A stretch of DNA of 64,000 nucleotides from Solibacillus palustris (GTDB lineage: Bacteria; Bacillota; Bacilli; Bacillales_A; Planococcaceae): positions 234,999-298,998 of the forward strand of contig NZ_JAKZFC010000004.1 of assembly GCF_022549215.1 (NCBI RefSeq), read 5' to 3'. The notes below the pieces were generated by a model. It did no database searches. It had not been told where the DNA came from and worked only from the letters and a program-made list of their open reading frames with translations. Below are positions 1 through 10,000 of the stretch, in pieces. A program made the translations under genes and the position numbers. Numbering within the stretch: position 1 is the first letter of the stretch; each line of letters opens with the position of its first letter.

Positions 1-1356
1 CAATGGTAAAATCGCTTGGAACGTACGGTCACGCCCTTGCTTAGCCGAACCACCGGCAGAGTCACCCTCTACTAAATAGAGCTCGTTTTTCGCTGCATTT
101 TTTGATTGTGCAGGCGTTAATTTTCCTGACAATAACGTGCTCGATTTTTTCTTTTTGCCGTTTCGTGCATCATCACGTGCTTTGCGCGCTGCTTCACGAA
201 CTTGTTGTGCACGTATTGCTTTACGAACAAGAGAAGATGATAATTCAGCGTTTTCTTCCAGTACATACATGAGCTTTTCCGAAACAACGGTATCTACCGC
301 TGAACGCGCTTCTGAAGTACCTAGCTTACCCTTCGTTTGCCCTTCGAATTGTAATAAATGCTCTGGAATTCGAACGGAAATAATCGCAGTTAAGCCTTCG
401 CGAATATCAGCGCCTTCTAAGTTTTTATCTTTTTCTTTTAGCAAGCCTATTTTTCGTGCATAATCGTTAAATACACGTGTCATAGCTGCTTTAGCACCTG
501 TTTCATGGGTACCACCATCTCGCGTACGCACGTTATTTACGAATGACAAAATCGTTTCAGAATACCCATCGTTAAACTGGAACGCAAATTCAACCTCTAT
601 TTCTTGCAAATCACCCTCAACATATTTAACTGGATGCAATACATCTTTTTCTTCGTTTAAATACGTGACGAATGCTTCGATACCGCTTTCGTAATGGAAA
701 ATCTCGTGCTTACCTTCACCGCGCTCATCAATAAGCTCAATTTTTAAGCCTTTTAATAAAAATGCAGACTCACGTAAACGCTCTGCTAATGTATCATAAT
801 TATATTTCGTTACTGAAAAAATCGTTGGATCTGGTAAGAAATGCACTAATGTACCATTTTCTTTTGTTTTTCCGATAATATCTAACGAAGTAGCAGGCTT
901 TCCACCGTTTTCGAAACGTTGTTTATATATTTGTCCATCACGATGAATCGTTACTTCTAAAAACGTAGACAGGGCATTTACGACCGATGAACCTACACCA
1001 TGTAACCCGCCACTTGTTTTATAGCCTCCCTGACCAAATTTACCACCGGCATGCAGCACGGTGAAAATAATTTCAGGCGTCGGCTTACCCATTTTATGCA
1101 TCCCCGTAGGCATACCGCGACCGTGATCACGTACACTAATACTATTATCTTCATGAATTTTCACGATGATATGATTCCCAAATCCAGCAAGTGCTTCATC
1201 CACAGCATTATCTACAATTTCATAAACTAAGTGGTGAAGACCTCGGCTATCCGTGGAACCAATATACATCCCTGGTCGTTTTCGTACGGCTTCTAAACCT
1301 TCTAATACTTGAATGGCATCTTCATTATAAGAAACACCCGTTTGGTTTTTTACCAA
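1..1356 (-). CDS. parE: DNA topoisomerase IV subunit B (3' end beyond window)
   Basis: ATPase subunit of topoisomerase IV, which decatenates daughter chromosomes with ParC. Translating the minus strand from TTG at 1356 gives 452 codons with no stop up to the window edge. The N-terminal GHKL ATPase motifs are visible: EIVDNAVDEAL, then DHGRGMPTG, then GGLHGVGSSVVNAL. The last residues are the TOPRIM signature EGDSAGGSAKQGRDR followed by FQAILPL, as in GyrB/ParE. The gene is divergent from plsY, as in Bacillus, which favours ParE over GyrB. The start is set by GGAGG about 10 nt upstream of TTG. parC would be expected next, outside the window. Confidence 0.95.
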   Translation of the reverse strand, partial: MVKNQTGVSYNEDAIQVLEGLEAVRKRPGMYIGSTDSRGLHHLVYEIVDNAVDEALAGFGNHIIVKIHEDNSISVRDHGRGMPTGMHKMGKPTPEIIFTVLHAGGKFGQGGYKTSGGLHGVGSSVVNALSTFLEVTIHRDGQIYKQRFENGGKPATSLDIIGKTKENGTLVHFLPDPTIFSVTKYNYDTLAERLRESAFLLKGLKIELIDERGEGKHEIFHYESGIEAFVTYLNEEKDVLHPVKYVEGDLQEIEVEFAFQFNDGYSETILSFVNNVRTRDGGTHETGAKAAMTRVFNDYARKIGLLKEKDKNLEGADIREGLTAIISVRIPEHLLQFEGQTKGKLGTSEARSAVDTVVSEKLMYVLEENAELSSSLVRKAIRAQQVREAARKARDDARNGKKKKSSTLLSGKLTPAQSKNAAKNELYLVEGDSAGGSAKQGRDRTFQAILPL

Positions 1357-1779
1357 ATGTAATCCCCTCCAAAAATACAAACAAACGTTCTATTTCTATC
1401 TAATCGTACCGCCAAAATCGCACTCTGTCAATGTTTGGAGCGGTTTTTTAGTCTTTGCAAAGACTAATTGTATCATCAAAAATGTCCCTTTAAAAGCATA
1501 TCCTCTAATACTTTTTCTCTAAATGTAACTATTTTCCTGTAAATTTCGTTGGATTCGGTAAATTGACATAGATAAATAAAAAATGTTGTATTACTTTTCA
1601 ATACGTTATATTATCAATTGCATATTTATTTTTTTCACTGAATGTTATAGCCATATACATATTATCACTCAATTCCATTTTTTATTTCTTCTTTTCTTCT
1701 AATTGAAAACGGTGTAGAATATTCATTACATACTATTAGTACCAACTAATAATTCTGAATTTCGAAAGGAGCACAACTC
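1357..1779. other. divergent parE/plsY intergenic region
   Basis: The 423-nt spacer holds the parE promoter, a perfect 20-bp palindrome at 1448-1467 (arms TTAGTCTTTG and CAAAGACTAA) just upstream of it, and a weak plus-strand promoter candidate for plsY. In that candidate TTGACA at 1563-1568 is followed after 17 nt by a poor -10. The palindrome could be an operator. No gene was seen here. Confidence 0.5.
1403..1431 (-). promoter_or_regulatory. sigma-A promoter of parE
   Basis: On the minus strand TTGACA (1431-1426) and TACGAT (1408-1403) are separated by 17 nt, a near-consensus sigma-A promoter 47 nt upstream of the parE start codon. Confidence 0.8.
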
Positions 1780-2382
1780 TTGTTTAACGCTTTTATTATT
1801 ATTTGTGCTTATTTAATCGGTTCGATTCCATCGGCTTTATGGATCGGCAAAATTTTTTACAAAACAGACATTCGCCAGCAAGGCAGTGGTAACTTAGGAA
1901 CGACAAATACATTTCGCGTATTAGGTAAGAAACCTGGTATTGCTGTCATGCTGATTGATATTTTAAAAGGGACAGCTGCTGTTCTATTGCCACTATTACC
2001 ATTATTCGCAGATAGCACGGTGCATCCTCTTACTTTAGGGATTATTGCAGTAGCGGGCCATATGTTCCCTATTTTCGCAAAGTTCCGTGGCGGTAAAGCA
2101 GTCGCAACAAGTGCAGGTGTTATTTTGGGCTATAACTTACCTTTATTTTTAGTGTTATTAGCTGTATTTTTAATCTCATTAAAAACAACAAAAATGGTAA
2201 GCTTAACTTCAATGATTACCGCAACGGCTGCGATGATTTATGTTACTATTTTCTGGATTGTAACGGGAAACTTTGCCTTATTTATTTTAATCTCATTTTT
2301 GGCTAGCTTTATTTTCTACCGCCATCGTGAGAACATTAAACGAATCAAAAATGGTACTGAACCAAAAATTAAAGGCTTTTAA
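1780..2382 (+). CDS. plsY: glycerol-3-phosphate acyltransferase PlsY
   Basis: Membrane acyltransferase that moves the acyl group from acyl-phosphate to glycerol-3-phosphate, the first step of phospholipid synthesis in Gram-positive bacteria. The 200-residue protein has the PlsY motifs: [11 protein letters not shown] near residues 14-24, [15 protein letters not shown] at about 36-50, and [21 protein letters not shown] near 90-110. Several transmembrane segments are evident and the tail is basic. The start is TTG at 1780 with AAAGGAG 9 nt upstream. It is divergent from parE as in Bacillus (yneS-parE). Confidence 0.95.
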   Translation: MFNAFIIICAYLIGSIPSALWIGKIFYKTDIRQQGSGNLGTTNTFRVLGKKPGIAVMLIDILKGTAAVLLPLLPLFADSTVHPLTLGIIAVAGHMFPIFAKFRGGKAVATSAGVILGYNLPLFLVLLAVFLISLKTTKMVSLTSMITATAAMIYVTIFWIVTGNFALFILISFLASFIFYRHRENIKRIKNGTEPKIKGF

Positions 2383-2384
2383 AT

Positions 2385-2424
2385 AGCGTGCTGGAAGTGT
2401 AAAAACTTTCAGCATGCTTTTTTT
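2385..2424 (+). terminator. intrinsic terminator after plsY
   Basis: The arm AGCGTGCTGGAAGT pairs imperfectly with ACTTTCAGCATGCT and is followed by a run of T, immediately downstream of the plsY stop codon. Confidence 0.8.
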
Positions 2425-2484
2425 ATCGTTATAATGAATGTGCACTGGAAGTTTTACGCCAAAAAGAATTTTGAGGTGAATCAT

Positions 2485-2775
2485 ATGGAAATTAAACTAT
2501 CAAAAGAAGCAATCGGTTGGTTCAAGCAAGAAATGGAAGCAGAATCTGGAGATTATATTCGCTTTTATGCACGATACGGAGGCTCTTCTCCATTTCACGA
2601 GGGGTTTTCACTTGGGATGAATCGCGAACAACCACATGAAATTGCTGTTGAAACAGTGGTAGACAGCATTCATTTTTATATTGAAAAGGCAGATGAATGG
2701 TTTTTCAATGAGCATCATTTAATTGTAAATGTTGATACGAATACCGATGAACTAAGTTATACCTATGAAAAATAG
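2485..2775 (+). CDS. yneR: HesB/IscA-like protein (YneR family)
   Basis: A 96-residue protein of the HesB/YneR-like group, a relative of A-type Fe-S cluster carriers. Visible features are the start MEIKLSKEAIGWFKQEM, then YIRFYARYGGSSPFHEGFSLG, and an acidic C-terminus. It lacks the three cysteines of true IscA, so an Fe-S carrier role should not be assumed. ATG at 2485 is preceded by GAGGTGA and is preferred over an upstream in-frame start. yneR sits beside plsY (yneS) in Bacillus, which supports the name. Confidence 0.8.
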   Translation: MEIKLSKEAIGWFKQEMEAESGDYIRFYARYGGSSPFHEGFSLGMNREQPHEIAVETVVDSIHFYIEKADEWFFNEHHLIVNVDTNTDELSYTYEK

Positions 2776-2868
2776 TTTAAATTTTTTAAATATATTGTAA
2801 TCCCTGTTTTGGCATTTTGACTCGTTATAATAAACAAGTCGAATTTTATGAACAATGAGGGATTACAA

Positions 2869-3501
2869 TTGAATGTAAAACAGGGTTTTTATTGGCGCTG
2901 CGTATTTTTTATTACCGGCATTATTATTTTATCACTTGGCATCGCATTAACAATTAAGGGGCAAATTCTAGGTGTTGGCTCTTGGGACGTGCTTCACATT
3001 GGCTTACAGAAGAACTTAGGCTTAACCGTAGGAACATGGTCGATTATTATAGGTCTAACCATTTTAGCGATTGATGCAATTTTCACTAAACGATTACCGA
3101 AAATCGGAACATATTTAGATATGTTTTTAGCTGGGATTTTTGTCGATATCTTTTTGTACACACTACCTGATCTACATAATCTATTTGAACAAACATTGGC
3201 ATTTGTCATTGGCATTGTTCTATTAGGCTTTGGTTGTGGGATGTATATGGTCGCAAATTTAGGGATTGGCCCACGTGACACATTGATGTTACTACTTGTC
3301 CGTCGCTTCGGCTGGACTGTTAACCGTGCGCGGACAACGATGGAAGTTTCAGTTGCAGTTATTGGTTTTTTATTAGGTGGTCCTGTTGGTGTAGGTACCG
3401 TCTTTATGGCATTTGGTTTAGGGCCTGTTGTTCAATGGGCATTACGATTAAATGAAAAACTATTTTTCCGTGCTTCTGGTATGGAAAGTGCTGTTTTATA
3501 A
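2869..3501 (+). CDS. YczE/YyaS/YitT-type membrane protein
   Basis: About 210 residues with five or so hydrophobic segments. Motifs such as LGVGSWDVLHIGLQKNLG and ANLGIGPRDTLMLLLVRR are typical of the YczE/YyaS membrane family (COG2364), whose biochemical role is unknown. In Bacillus YczE is linked to surfactin production, but nothing here suggests that. An in-frame ATG exists at 2848, but GAGGGA sits 6 nt before TTG at 2869, so TTG is the likelier start. Confidence 0.75.
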   Translation: MNVKQGFYWRCVFFITGIIILSLGIALTIKGQILGVGSWDVLHIGLQKNLGLTVGTWSIIIGLTILAIDAIFTKRLPKIGTYLDMFLAGIFVDIFLYTLPDLHNLFEQTLAFVIGIVLLGFGCGMYMVANLGIGPRDTLMLLLVRRFGWTVNRARTTMEVSVAVIGFLLGGPVGVGTVFMAFGLGPVVQWALRLNEKLFFRASGMESAVL

Positions 3502-3569
3502 TAAATTTAGGGATTGTAACTTGATGTGTAAGTGATTCCTTAAAATTAGCGCTAATATATTTTTTAACT

Positions 3570-3615
3570 GGCTAGCTTGAATGCAGTGTATCACTAAATT
3601 CATGCTAGCCTTTTT
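3570..3615 (+). terminator. intrinsic terminator
   Basis: GGCTAGC with TGAAT on the left pairs with ATTCA and GCTAGCC on the right, followed by TTTTT. It lies about 70 nt downstream of the YczE-like gene. Confidence 0.75.
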
Positions 3616-3721
3616 CTATTCGCTTAACGGTTACCATCATTTGCATAAATAACAAGAAAATTCAAAAAATACTTTTCGTTTCAATCAAAAAGGTGCATAG
3701 TTATATTGGAGGTGTATTCAT

Positions 3722-4492
3722 ATGATACATATCGAAAACATAGAACTTTACCGTAATGAAAAGCGTATATTACATCAATTGAATTGGCATGTCGAAAAAA
3801 ATCAGCATTGGGCAATTTTAGGCTTAAATGGCTCTGGCAAAACGACTTTATTAAAGGTCATTAATGGCTATATCTGGCCAAACGAAGGCAAAGTACAAGT
3901 ATTAGGCGAAACCTATGGCGAGTCATATATTCCGAAGCTACGTCGTCGAATTGGTTGGGTAAGCAATGCAATGATTGATAATTTAAACTGGCAGGATAAT
4001 GCCATTGAAATTGTTTTAAGCGGCAAATTTGGCGCATTACGCTTATTTGAGGAAGTTAGTGAAGCGGAAATTGAAGAAGCAGTGCGGATTATGAAGCATT
4101 TTAACTGTGATCACTTGGCGAATAAAACATTCGAATATTTATCACAAGGTGAACGTCAACGGGTTCAGATTTCACGCGCAATCATGTCCGATCCTGAAAT
4201 CCTAATTTTAGATGAACCTTGTGGTGGCTTAGATATCATTGAGCGAGAAAATTTACTACAAACAATCGAACAAATTGCAGGTCGTGACAACTGCACAACG
4301 TTGATCTATGTAACACATCATGTAGAAGAAATATTGCCCTGCTTTAATCATGTTTTATTGATGAAAGATGGTAAAGATGTCGCTGCTGGTACGCGTGAAC
4401 AAATTTTAACCACGCCAGTATTAAGCGACTTTTTCGGTCGCGAAGTAAGCCTACAAATCGAACGTGACCGCGCTTGGGTTGCGGTGAAATAA
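3722..4492 (+). CDS. ABC transporter ATP-binding protein (YlmA-like)
   Basis: A 256-residue ABC ATPase. Walker A GLNGSGKTT is at residues 34-42, the signature LSQGERQRV near 140, Walker B ILILDEP near 158, and the H-loop THH near 206. The overall sequence resembles Bacillus YlmA. No permease or binding-protein gene is adjacent, so it may be a stand-alone ATPase or pair with a distant permease. GGAGG lies 8 nt before the ATG. The minus-strand hairpin repeat follows downstream. Confidence 0.85.
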   Translation: MIHIENIELYRNEKRILHQLNWHVEKNQHWAILGLNGSGKTTLLKVINGYIWPNEGKVQVLGETYGESYIPKLRRRIGWVSNAMIDNLNWQDNAIEIVLSGKFGALRLFEEVSEAEIEEAVRIMKHFNCDHLANKTFEYLSQGERQRVQISRAIMSDPEILILDEPCGGLDIIERENLLQTIEQIAGRDNCTTLIYVTHHVEEILPCFNHVLLMKDGKDVAAGTREQILTTPVLSDFFGREVSLQIERDRAWVAVK

Positions 4493-4584
4493 GCGAATAA
4501 TTAAAAACGTACTCAAACGAATTGAATGAGTATGTACCCATCTTGCGTCCATTTCAATTCGTCTGAGCTGCGAATTAGATATAT

Positions 4585-4896
4585 CACTTACGCCTCGGCG
4601 TAAGTGCGTCCAGATTTTATTGAGCTTGGGGCCACAGGATGTGGGTCAGTCAGCCGTTGTCACACGATGTGACGTCGTTAGGCTGACTTCCTCTTAAAAA
4701 TCCCTCTAAAAATCTGTGACATCTGCCATAGGCTTTGGGCCAACACGATGTTGGTCACTTAGGCTTTGCCGCACGATGCGGCGCACTTAGCATAAGTTCA
4801 TCTATTAAGCCAGAGTTTGAACCCCACTTAATATAGGATATCCTTGTAATTCATCCCCCTATTATAGAAGTGCAGGATGAATGCTGAAGCAAGTTA
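4585..4896. repeat. hairpin-rich intergenic repeat, copy 1
   Basis: The repeat begins with a 22-bp palindrome (CACTTACGCC, TC, GGCGTAAGTG) and then holds two modules of the same design at 4628-4688 and 4736-4796. Each module is a short hairpin (CCACA GGA TGTGG; CCAACA CGA TGTTGG) followed by a nested hairpin. In the first nested hairpin the outer arms GTCAGCC/GGCTGAC enclose GTCACA CGA TGTGAC. In the second, CTTAGGC/GCATAAG enclose GCCGCA CGA TGCGGC. The right end, TGAAGCAAGTTAAA, runs into the metA stop codon. About 60 nt near the right end (4805-4880) differ from copy 2 and look like an insertion. Confidence 0.85.
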
Positions 4897-5835
4897 AATG
4901 TGAAACTCAATTTGCTCATCTACAAAATGCCAATCATACGGTGTTTCTTGATAAACGTAGTAATTTAACCAATTGTAAAATAATAAATGCGAGTGCGCAC
5001 GCCAAACATTTTTAGGTGCTTGTTGTGGGTCATTACTTGGGAAGTAATTAACCGGAACTTCCGTATTTTCTGGATCCTTTGCAATATCGCGGAAATATTC
5101 GTCAGATAGCGTCGTCGCATCATATTCAAGATGCCCTGTAATCATAATATGCTTATTATTTTTCGATTGCGCAATAAATACCCCAGCATCATCTGAATAG
5201 CTAAGTAAGCGTAAATCAGGATGCGCTCTTACTTCATCAATAGACACAGTCGTATGTCGTGAATGCGGTGCTACATATTCATCACTAAAACCTCGCACTA
5301 AATCAACTGTTAAATCGGTGATAACATGAGAATAAACACCCGAACATTTTTTCGGAAGTTCAAACTTACCAATGCCAAAGTGGTGGTATAACGCTGCTTG
5401 TGCGCCCCAACAGATGTACATAATCGATGTTACATTTTTATCTGCCCAATCCATTACCTTCGTAATCTCTTGCCAATAGCCAACTTCTTCAAATTCCATT
5501 TTTTCAACCGGCGCCCCTGTGATAATTAATCCATCATAGCGACGGTGCTTAATTTCATCAAATGTTTGATAAAATGTATCCAAATGCGATTTTGACACAT
5601 TTTTCGATTCATAGGTAGCCGTATTTAAAAATGTAACATCAACTTGAAGTGGCGTATTCCCTAGTAAACGTAATAACTGTAGCTCCGTTTTCTCTTTTTC
5701 AGGCATTAAGTTAAACACCAAAATATTTAATGGTCGGATTTGTTGTGTTTTCGCACGGTCCTCTTCCATCACGAAAATTTTCTCTTGTCTTAATAGCTCA
5801 CCAGCCGGTAAACTTTTTGGAATATTAATTGGCAT
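4894..5835 (-). CDS. metA: homoserine O-acetyltransferase MetA
   Basis: Commits homoserine to methionine synthesis by O-acylation. The 313-residue sequence is colinear with MetA. The catalytic residues are Cys142 in YICWGAQ and His235/Glu237 in GHLEYD. Residue 111 is Glu (PVEK). Published work on Bacillus MetA ties Glu111 to acetyl-CoA rather than succinyl-CoA use, so acetyltransferase is the better label. The start ATG follows AGGGGG. Expression is controlled by the SAM riboswitch and terminator just upstream. Confidence 0.95.
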   Translation of the reverse strand: MPINIPKSLPAGELLRQEKIFVMEEDRAKTQQIRPLNILVFNLMPEKEKTELQLLRLLGNTPLQVDVTFLNTATYESKNVSKSHLDTFYQTFDEIKHRRYDGLIITGAPVEKMEFEEVGYWQEITKVMDWADKNVTSIMYICWGAQAALYHHFGIGKFELPKKCSGVYSHVITDLTVDLVRGFSDEYVAPHSRHTTVSIDEVRAHPDLRLLSYSDDAGVFIAQSKNNKHIMITGHLEYDATTLSDEYFRDIAKDPENTEVPVNYFPSNDPQQAPKNVWRAHSHLLFYNWLNYYVYQETPYDWHFVDEQIEFHI

Positions 5836-5875
5836 CGCTTGTTCCCCCTAGTTTTTTCTCCATTTTACACAAATC

Positions 5876-5919
5876 AAAAAGCCCCTCATTTCCAGCGTAA
5901 ACAGAAAGGAGGGGCTTTT
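5876..5919 (-). terminator. riboswitch-controlled terminator of metA
   Basis: On the minus strand AAAAGCCCCTC pairs with GAGGGGCTTTTT. The hairpin lies between the SAM aptamer and the metA start, the usual expression platform of an S-box leader. Confidence 0.9.
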
Positions 5920-5927
5920 AAACCGAA

Positions 5928-6031
5928 CTTATCTGCCAAGGGAAGTCCCTTGCTGGAATTAGCACCTTTCTAACCATGTTAGAGGTTGCTGAAACATCAA
6001 AGGGCCAAGTCCCTCCGTTTCTCTTGATAAG
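5928..6031 (-). ncRNA. SAM-I riboswitch (S-box) upstream of metA
   Basis: The minus strand carries the S-box core: CTTATCAAGAGA, then GGAGGGACTTGGCCC, TTTGATGTTTCAGCAACC, AAGGTGCTAATTCCAGCAAGG-like segments, and the closing GATAAG that pairs with CTTATC to form P1. S-adenosylmethionine binding is expected to favour the downstream terminator and shut off metA. Confidence 0.95.
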
Positions 6032-6049
6032 GCATATGAAATTGTCATA

Positions 6050-6078
6050 AGTGTACCATGTTAAGATAAATTATGCAA
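6050..6078 (-). promoter_or_regulatory. promoter of the S-box/metA transcript
   Basis: Minus-strand TTGCAT (6078-6073) and TACACT (6055-6050) are separated by 17 nt and lie about 20 nt upstream of the riboswitch P1. Confidence 0.7.
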
Positions 6079-6093
6079 TAATTCTAATAATAA

Positions 6094-6834
6094 TTATATT
6101 GCCTTTTCAAACTCAAACAATAATGCTTCTAGCTTTGCATCCCACTCACCCGTTAGCGTATTATACACACGGGCAAACTGTTGATTTTCCGCATCGTTAT
6201 GTGCCATAAAGCAAATGACCGGCACATCATTAATTTGTACAGATAATGAACTCACAACACTTGAAATCGATGATGGCACTTCACCTTCAGCTAAAGGCTG
6301 CTCTGATAATTGTTGTTGAATATACTGTACCAGTATAGCTTCATCCATTTCTTCAATCTCTTCAGAATCTATTGTCGGAAATACTTCCGGAAACTGCTCC
6401 AATTCTTCAAATTGCTCTAAATCTCCCTCTAAAATGGCTTCATGCAAGGGGCTATATTGTACAAAATAGCTTGTTTCATCAAGCTCCTCTTCAAAAATAC
6501 CACTTGCTAATTGTGCCTCACCTTTAGCAGTTAGTGAGAAAGCCTCTTCTTTTTTAATCATACCTAGGCTCAGCATTTTATTCGTTAAATCATGAATAAA
6601 TAGCGGTTCTACAAGTAAAATATCCGCTAAAAGCTCTGCATTTGTAAGCCTTGCTTTGTTTAATGAAATCAGCATCATCTTCATCAAAATATCCATCGCA
6701 TTACGCATGACAGGGTGGTAAATGACTTCAAGTGTATGCACTGGAATGGAAAAGATCATTTGCTTTTCTATCGATACATCCTTTTGCTGCAAAATTTGTT
6801 GCTGCAATTTATCTGTTAAGCTTTGTAAATCCAT
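6094..6834 (-). CDS. hypothetical protein, possible winged-helix N-terminus
   Basis: A 246-residue protein that I do not recognise. The N-terminal 110 residues are helical and contain a segment (NAELLADILLVEPLFIHDL... then MIKKEEAFSLTAKGEAQL) that reads like a winged helix ending in a beta wing. The middle is very acidic (EELEQF, DSEEIEEMDEA) and the last 50 residues are mixed. There is no signal peptide or membrane segment. It lies downstream of the SF1 helicase on the same strand, but the hairpin repeat separates them. A functional link to the helicase is possible but unproven. Confidence 0.7.
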   Translation of the reverse strand: MDLQSLTDKLQQQILQQKDVSIEKQMIFSIPVHTLEVIYHPVMRNAMDILMKMMLISLNKARLTNAELLADILLVEPLFIHDLTNKMLSLGMIKKEEAFSLTAKGEAQLASGIFEEELDETSYFVQYSPLHEAILEGDLEQFEELEQFPEVFPTIDSEEIEEMDEAILVQYIQQQLSEQPLAEGEVPSSISSVVSSLSVQINDVPVICFMAHNDAENQQFARVYNTLTGEWDAKLEALLFEFEKAI

Positions 6835-6848
6835 AGGTTACTCCTTAT

Positions 6849-7094
6849 CAATTACGCCGAGGCGTAATTGCGTCTAGATTTTTTTTGAGCTTGGGGCCAC
6901 AGGTCGTGGGTCAGTCAGCCGTTGTCACACGATGTGACGTCGTTAGGCTGACTTCCTATTTAAAATCCCCTCTAAAAATCTGTGACATCCGCCGGGGGGT
7001 TGGGCCAACACGATGTTGGTCACTCAGGCGTTGCCGCACGACGCGGTGTTCTTAGCCTGAGTTCATCTGCTTCACCCTCTTCTGAAGCAAGTTA
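6849..7094. repeat. hairpin-rich intergenic repeat, copy 2
   Basis: This copy has the same architecture as the one at 4585: palindrome CAATTACGCC, GA, GGCGTAATTG, then two hairpin modules, then TGAAGCAAGTTAAA overlapping the helicase stop codon. Several stem changes relative to copy 1 are compensatory. The first palindrome reads A:T where copy 1 has C:G. The outer arm of module 2 is CTCAGGC/GCCTGAG here and CTTAGGC/GCATAAG in copy 1. Confidence 0.85.
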
Positions 7095-10000
7095 AACCGC
7101 GTAATATCCGTTTTGCTGCTTTACGGTATCTAATACATGCCCATACATTGTACGTACTTTTTCAGCTTTCGGGCGCTCGGTAAACATTTTACTACTACCA
7201 ATCATAATAAGTAGTTCACGCGCGCGCGATAATGCAACATTTAAACGACGATAATCCTTCGCGAATCCGATATCACCGCGCTCATTTTCATGATTCCTCA
7301 CCATACTAACGAGTATTACATCCATCTCCATTCCTTGGAACTTATCGACAGAACCTGTTCGAATGTGTAAATGTGGCACATGAAGCTCCTGCTCAATTAA
7401 TCGATTAACTCGCTTTACTTGTTCAGCGTAGAATGAGATTACACCAACTGATTTACATGCATCTGGTGCGATTAAACCGTCTGCCTTCGCTTGTGCAGTA
7501 GCATCATTTATTTCGATTAACTGCGCTTTAATTTGAGCTAGCTCAGCTTCATTATATAAACTCGAACCTTCTTTCATACGTTGTTCAAAGTTTGCCTGCT
7601 CATTCGCAATATCGAGCCATAGTAAATGATGATGGCGTGAAATTTTTGGAGTCGATAAATAATGATCACGTACTGCATCGGAATCATCTAAACCGCATTG
7701 CAAGCGTTCAGATTCCTGCTCGTAAAATGGAGTAATGGTTTCCATAATATTCGCATGCATACGATATTGTAACGCTAACATCGTTTTGTTTTGCTGCGGT
7801 AAGTTATTATATAATCGCTCAAATAATGATTCTTCAAGTAACTTTTCAAGCTCTCGTTTTTCTTCAAATGTCGTACTTTCCTTCACGACTTGCTCTAATG
7901 TTTCCTCAAATGTAGCATCACCGACAAGTGGTGGTAGCTGATGATGATCTCCTACTAGGATAATTTTTGCCCCTTTTAGCATTGGTAAGAGTAGTTCAGG
8001 TGGCGTTGCTTTTGACACTTCATCAATAATAACTACATCAAATGTTGGATAATTATCCATGAACTCTTTATTGGCAGACGCTACACATGTTGTACCAATC
8101 ACATTTGCATGTTTTACATACAGCTTGCGAATTTCGTCTAAATCATGCTCGTTTGCTTCGTTTAATAAACCATGCCATTCATTTTGTAGCTCTGCTGTTA
8201 CAGGTAATAAGTCGATTTTCACTTGCAATGTGGCAATCATTTCTTGTAAACGTTCGATTTGTGCATTTACTTCGAGAATCGCTTGCTCTGGATTGGATTT
8301 TGTTAATTGCTCCAATTCTGCGCGACGTTTTTCATGTTGTACGCCATCACTATTGAAATGTTTAAAACGAGTTGTCATCTCTTCGACTGTTGTTGTACCG
8401 AGTGCAATTTGTTCGTTGAGCACAGAAAGTTCTTGTGATTTTTTTGCAAATTGAGTATCAAGCTTTTCGCGGTTTTGGCGCTGCGTTTCCACTTTCACTT
8501 GCTCAAGTTCATTTGATGCCAACGTTTCTTGTAATTGTGCCAACGTTTGCGTAATGTCGATTGAACCGTTGATGCGATCTTTTAGCGCTTGCAATTGATT
8601 GTCATACGTTGTCGCTTCAGTTTGTAACTTTGTTAATAGCTCCACCTTCACGTCATTTTGCTCTTTAAATTGTAAAATGATTTCTTCTTTTAGCTTTTCA
8701 AAAATAAGCACGGTTTCACGAATAGCGTCCATATATTTTTCGTTTAGCTGTTCCATGTATTGCATACGTAAATGAATGCCCTGTATCGAACGCGCACCAT
8801 TTTGCACATTGACTTTACGTTCAGCAAATGCTCGGCTTAGCTTCGATAAAAATTCCTGTACCTCGTCTAATGAATAATGGTGATTCATCGCTAACTTCTC
8901 GGCATTAACATGAATACCTAGCGCGGTCTCACTATATTTTAACGCCTTTTCTAGTCGTTCTATTACGTCTTTAATCGGCTTGTATTGTTCCATTTGCGGC
9001 TGAATGCGGTCGAGCGCTGTCAGTAATCGGTCCATCGCATAATTTCGGCGTATATCATACTGCTGCATAAATTCTTCAATTTCATACACCTTTTTAAGTG
9101 AAGCTATTTTTTCAATAAGTGGATCAACATTTGCTGTTTCATTTGCACGCTCAATTTTTACCATCACTGTTTGTTTCCGAGATTGGAATTGTTCAATTTG
9201 AGCACGGAGCTGACTTTGCTCAATATGCAGCTTCATTTCGATTTGTTGTTCAGTTAATTGCTGTTCTTTTTCATCTAATTGCGCCAATGTTAAGCTGTCC
9301 GTTCGCTGCTGTTCAAAATTACTTACTGCTTCCGCAACAGATAGATGTGTTTGCTGTAGCTTTTCTAGCTTGCGTTCATTCTCTTCTAGCTCTTTTTTAC
9401 ATGCTGTGAGCTCTTTTTTTAACGCGTTAATTTTTTCGGCTAACACATGAAGCTCGGCTTTAGCGGCTTCTTTTTGCTCGATTTGCTGTTGTAGCGCTGT
9501 TTGTTCTTGTTCTAGTGCTGTAATTTCTGTTGTTTTTTCATCAATCTCGGCGAATAATAATTGCTCTTTTTGCGTGTGTAATGAGATTTCGTGACCTATT
9601 GCCTCAAATGTTTGCTGTTGCCAATAACTCGCTACATTTTCCTCGATGAATTTCTTGCCTTCTTCTTCAATACTTTCCGTTCGACCATAACGTAAAATGC
9701 GAATGTCTTTATTTGATAGGAGACGACTTAGTGCGTTATCAACTGCTAAGTTGGACTGCGAGGCGACAAGCGTCTTCAAACCAGCCTTAGCATTTTGATA
9801 GCAAATTTCTGAAATCACGGTAGTTTTCCCAGTACCTGGTGGGCCTTGAATCACATATAAATCCTCAGCGCTCATTGCACCTTCAACTGCCTGCTGCTGA
9901 TATTCATTCAGTCGATTATGAAAATCAAGTGGAATGGTTGATTTCCGATCGGCAATGGTTGGCTTGTCTTCAAATAATATCGTTTCTAAATTGGCATTTG

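Noticed and set aside
2293..2484. Minus-strand ORF across the plsY end
   Set aside because: It is a shadow of plsY and its terminator and has no independent coding signs.
8059..8454. 131-residue plus-strand ORF inside the helicase gene
   Set aside because: Cys/Ser-rich antisense shadow of the coiled-coil coding sequence, which has strong codon bias on the other strand.
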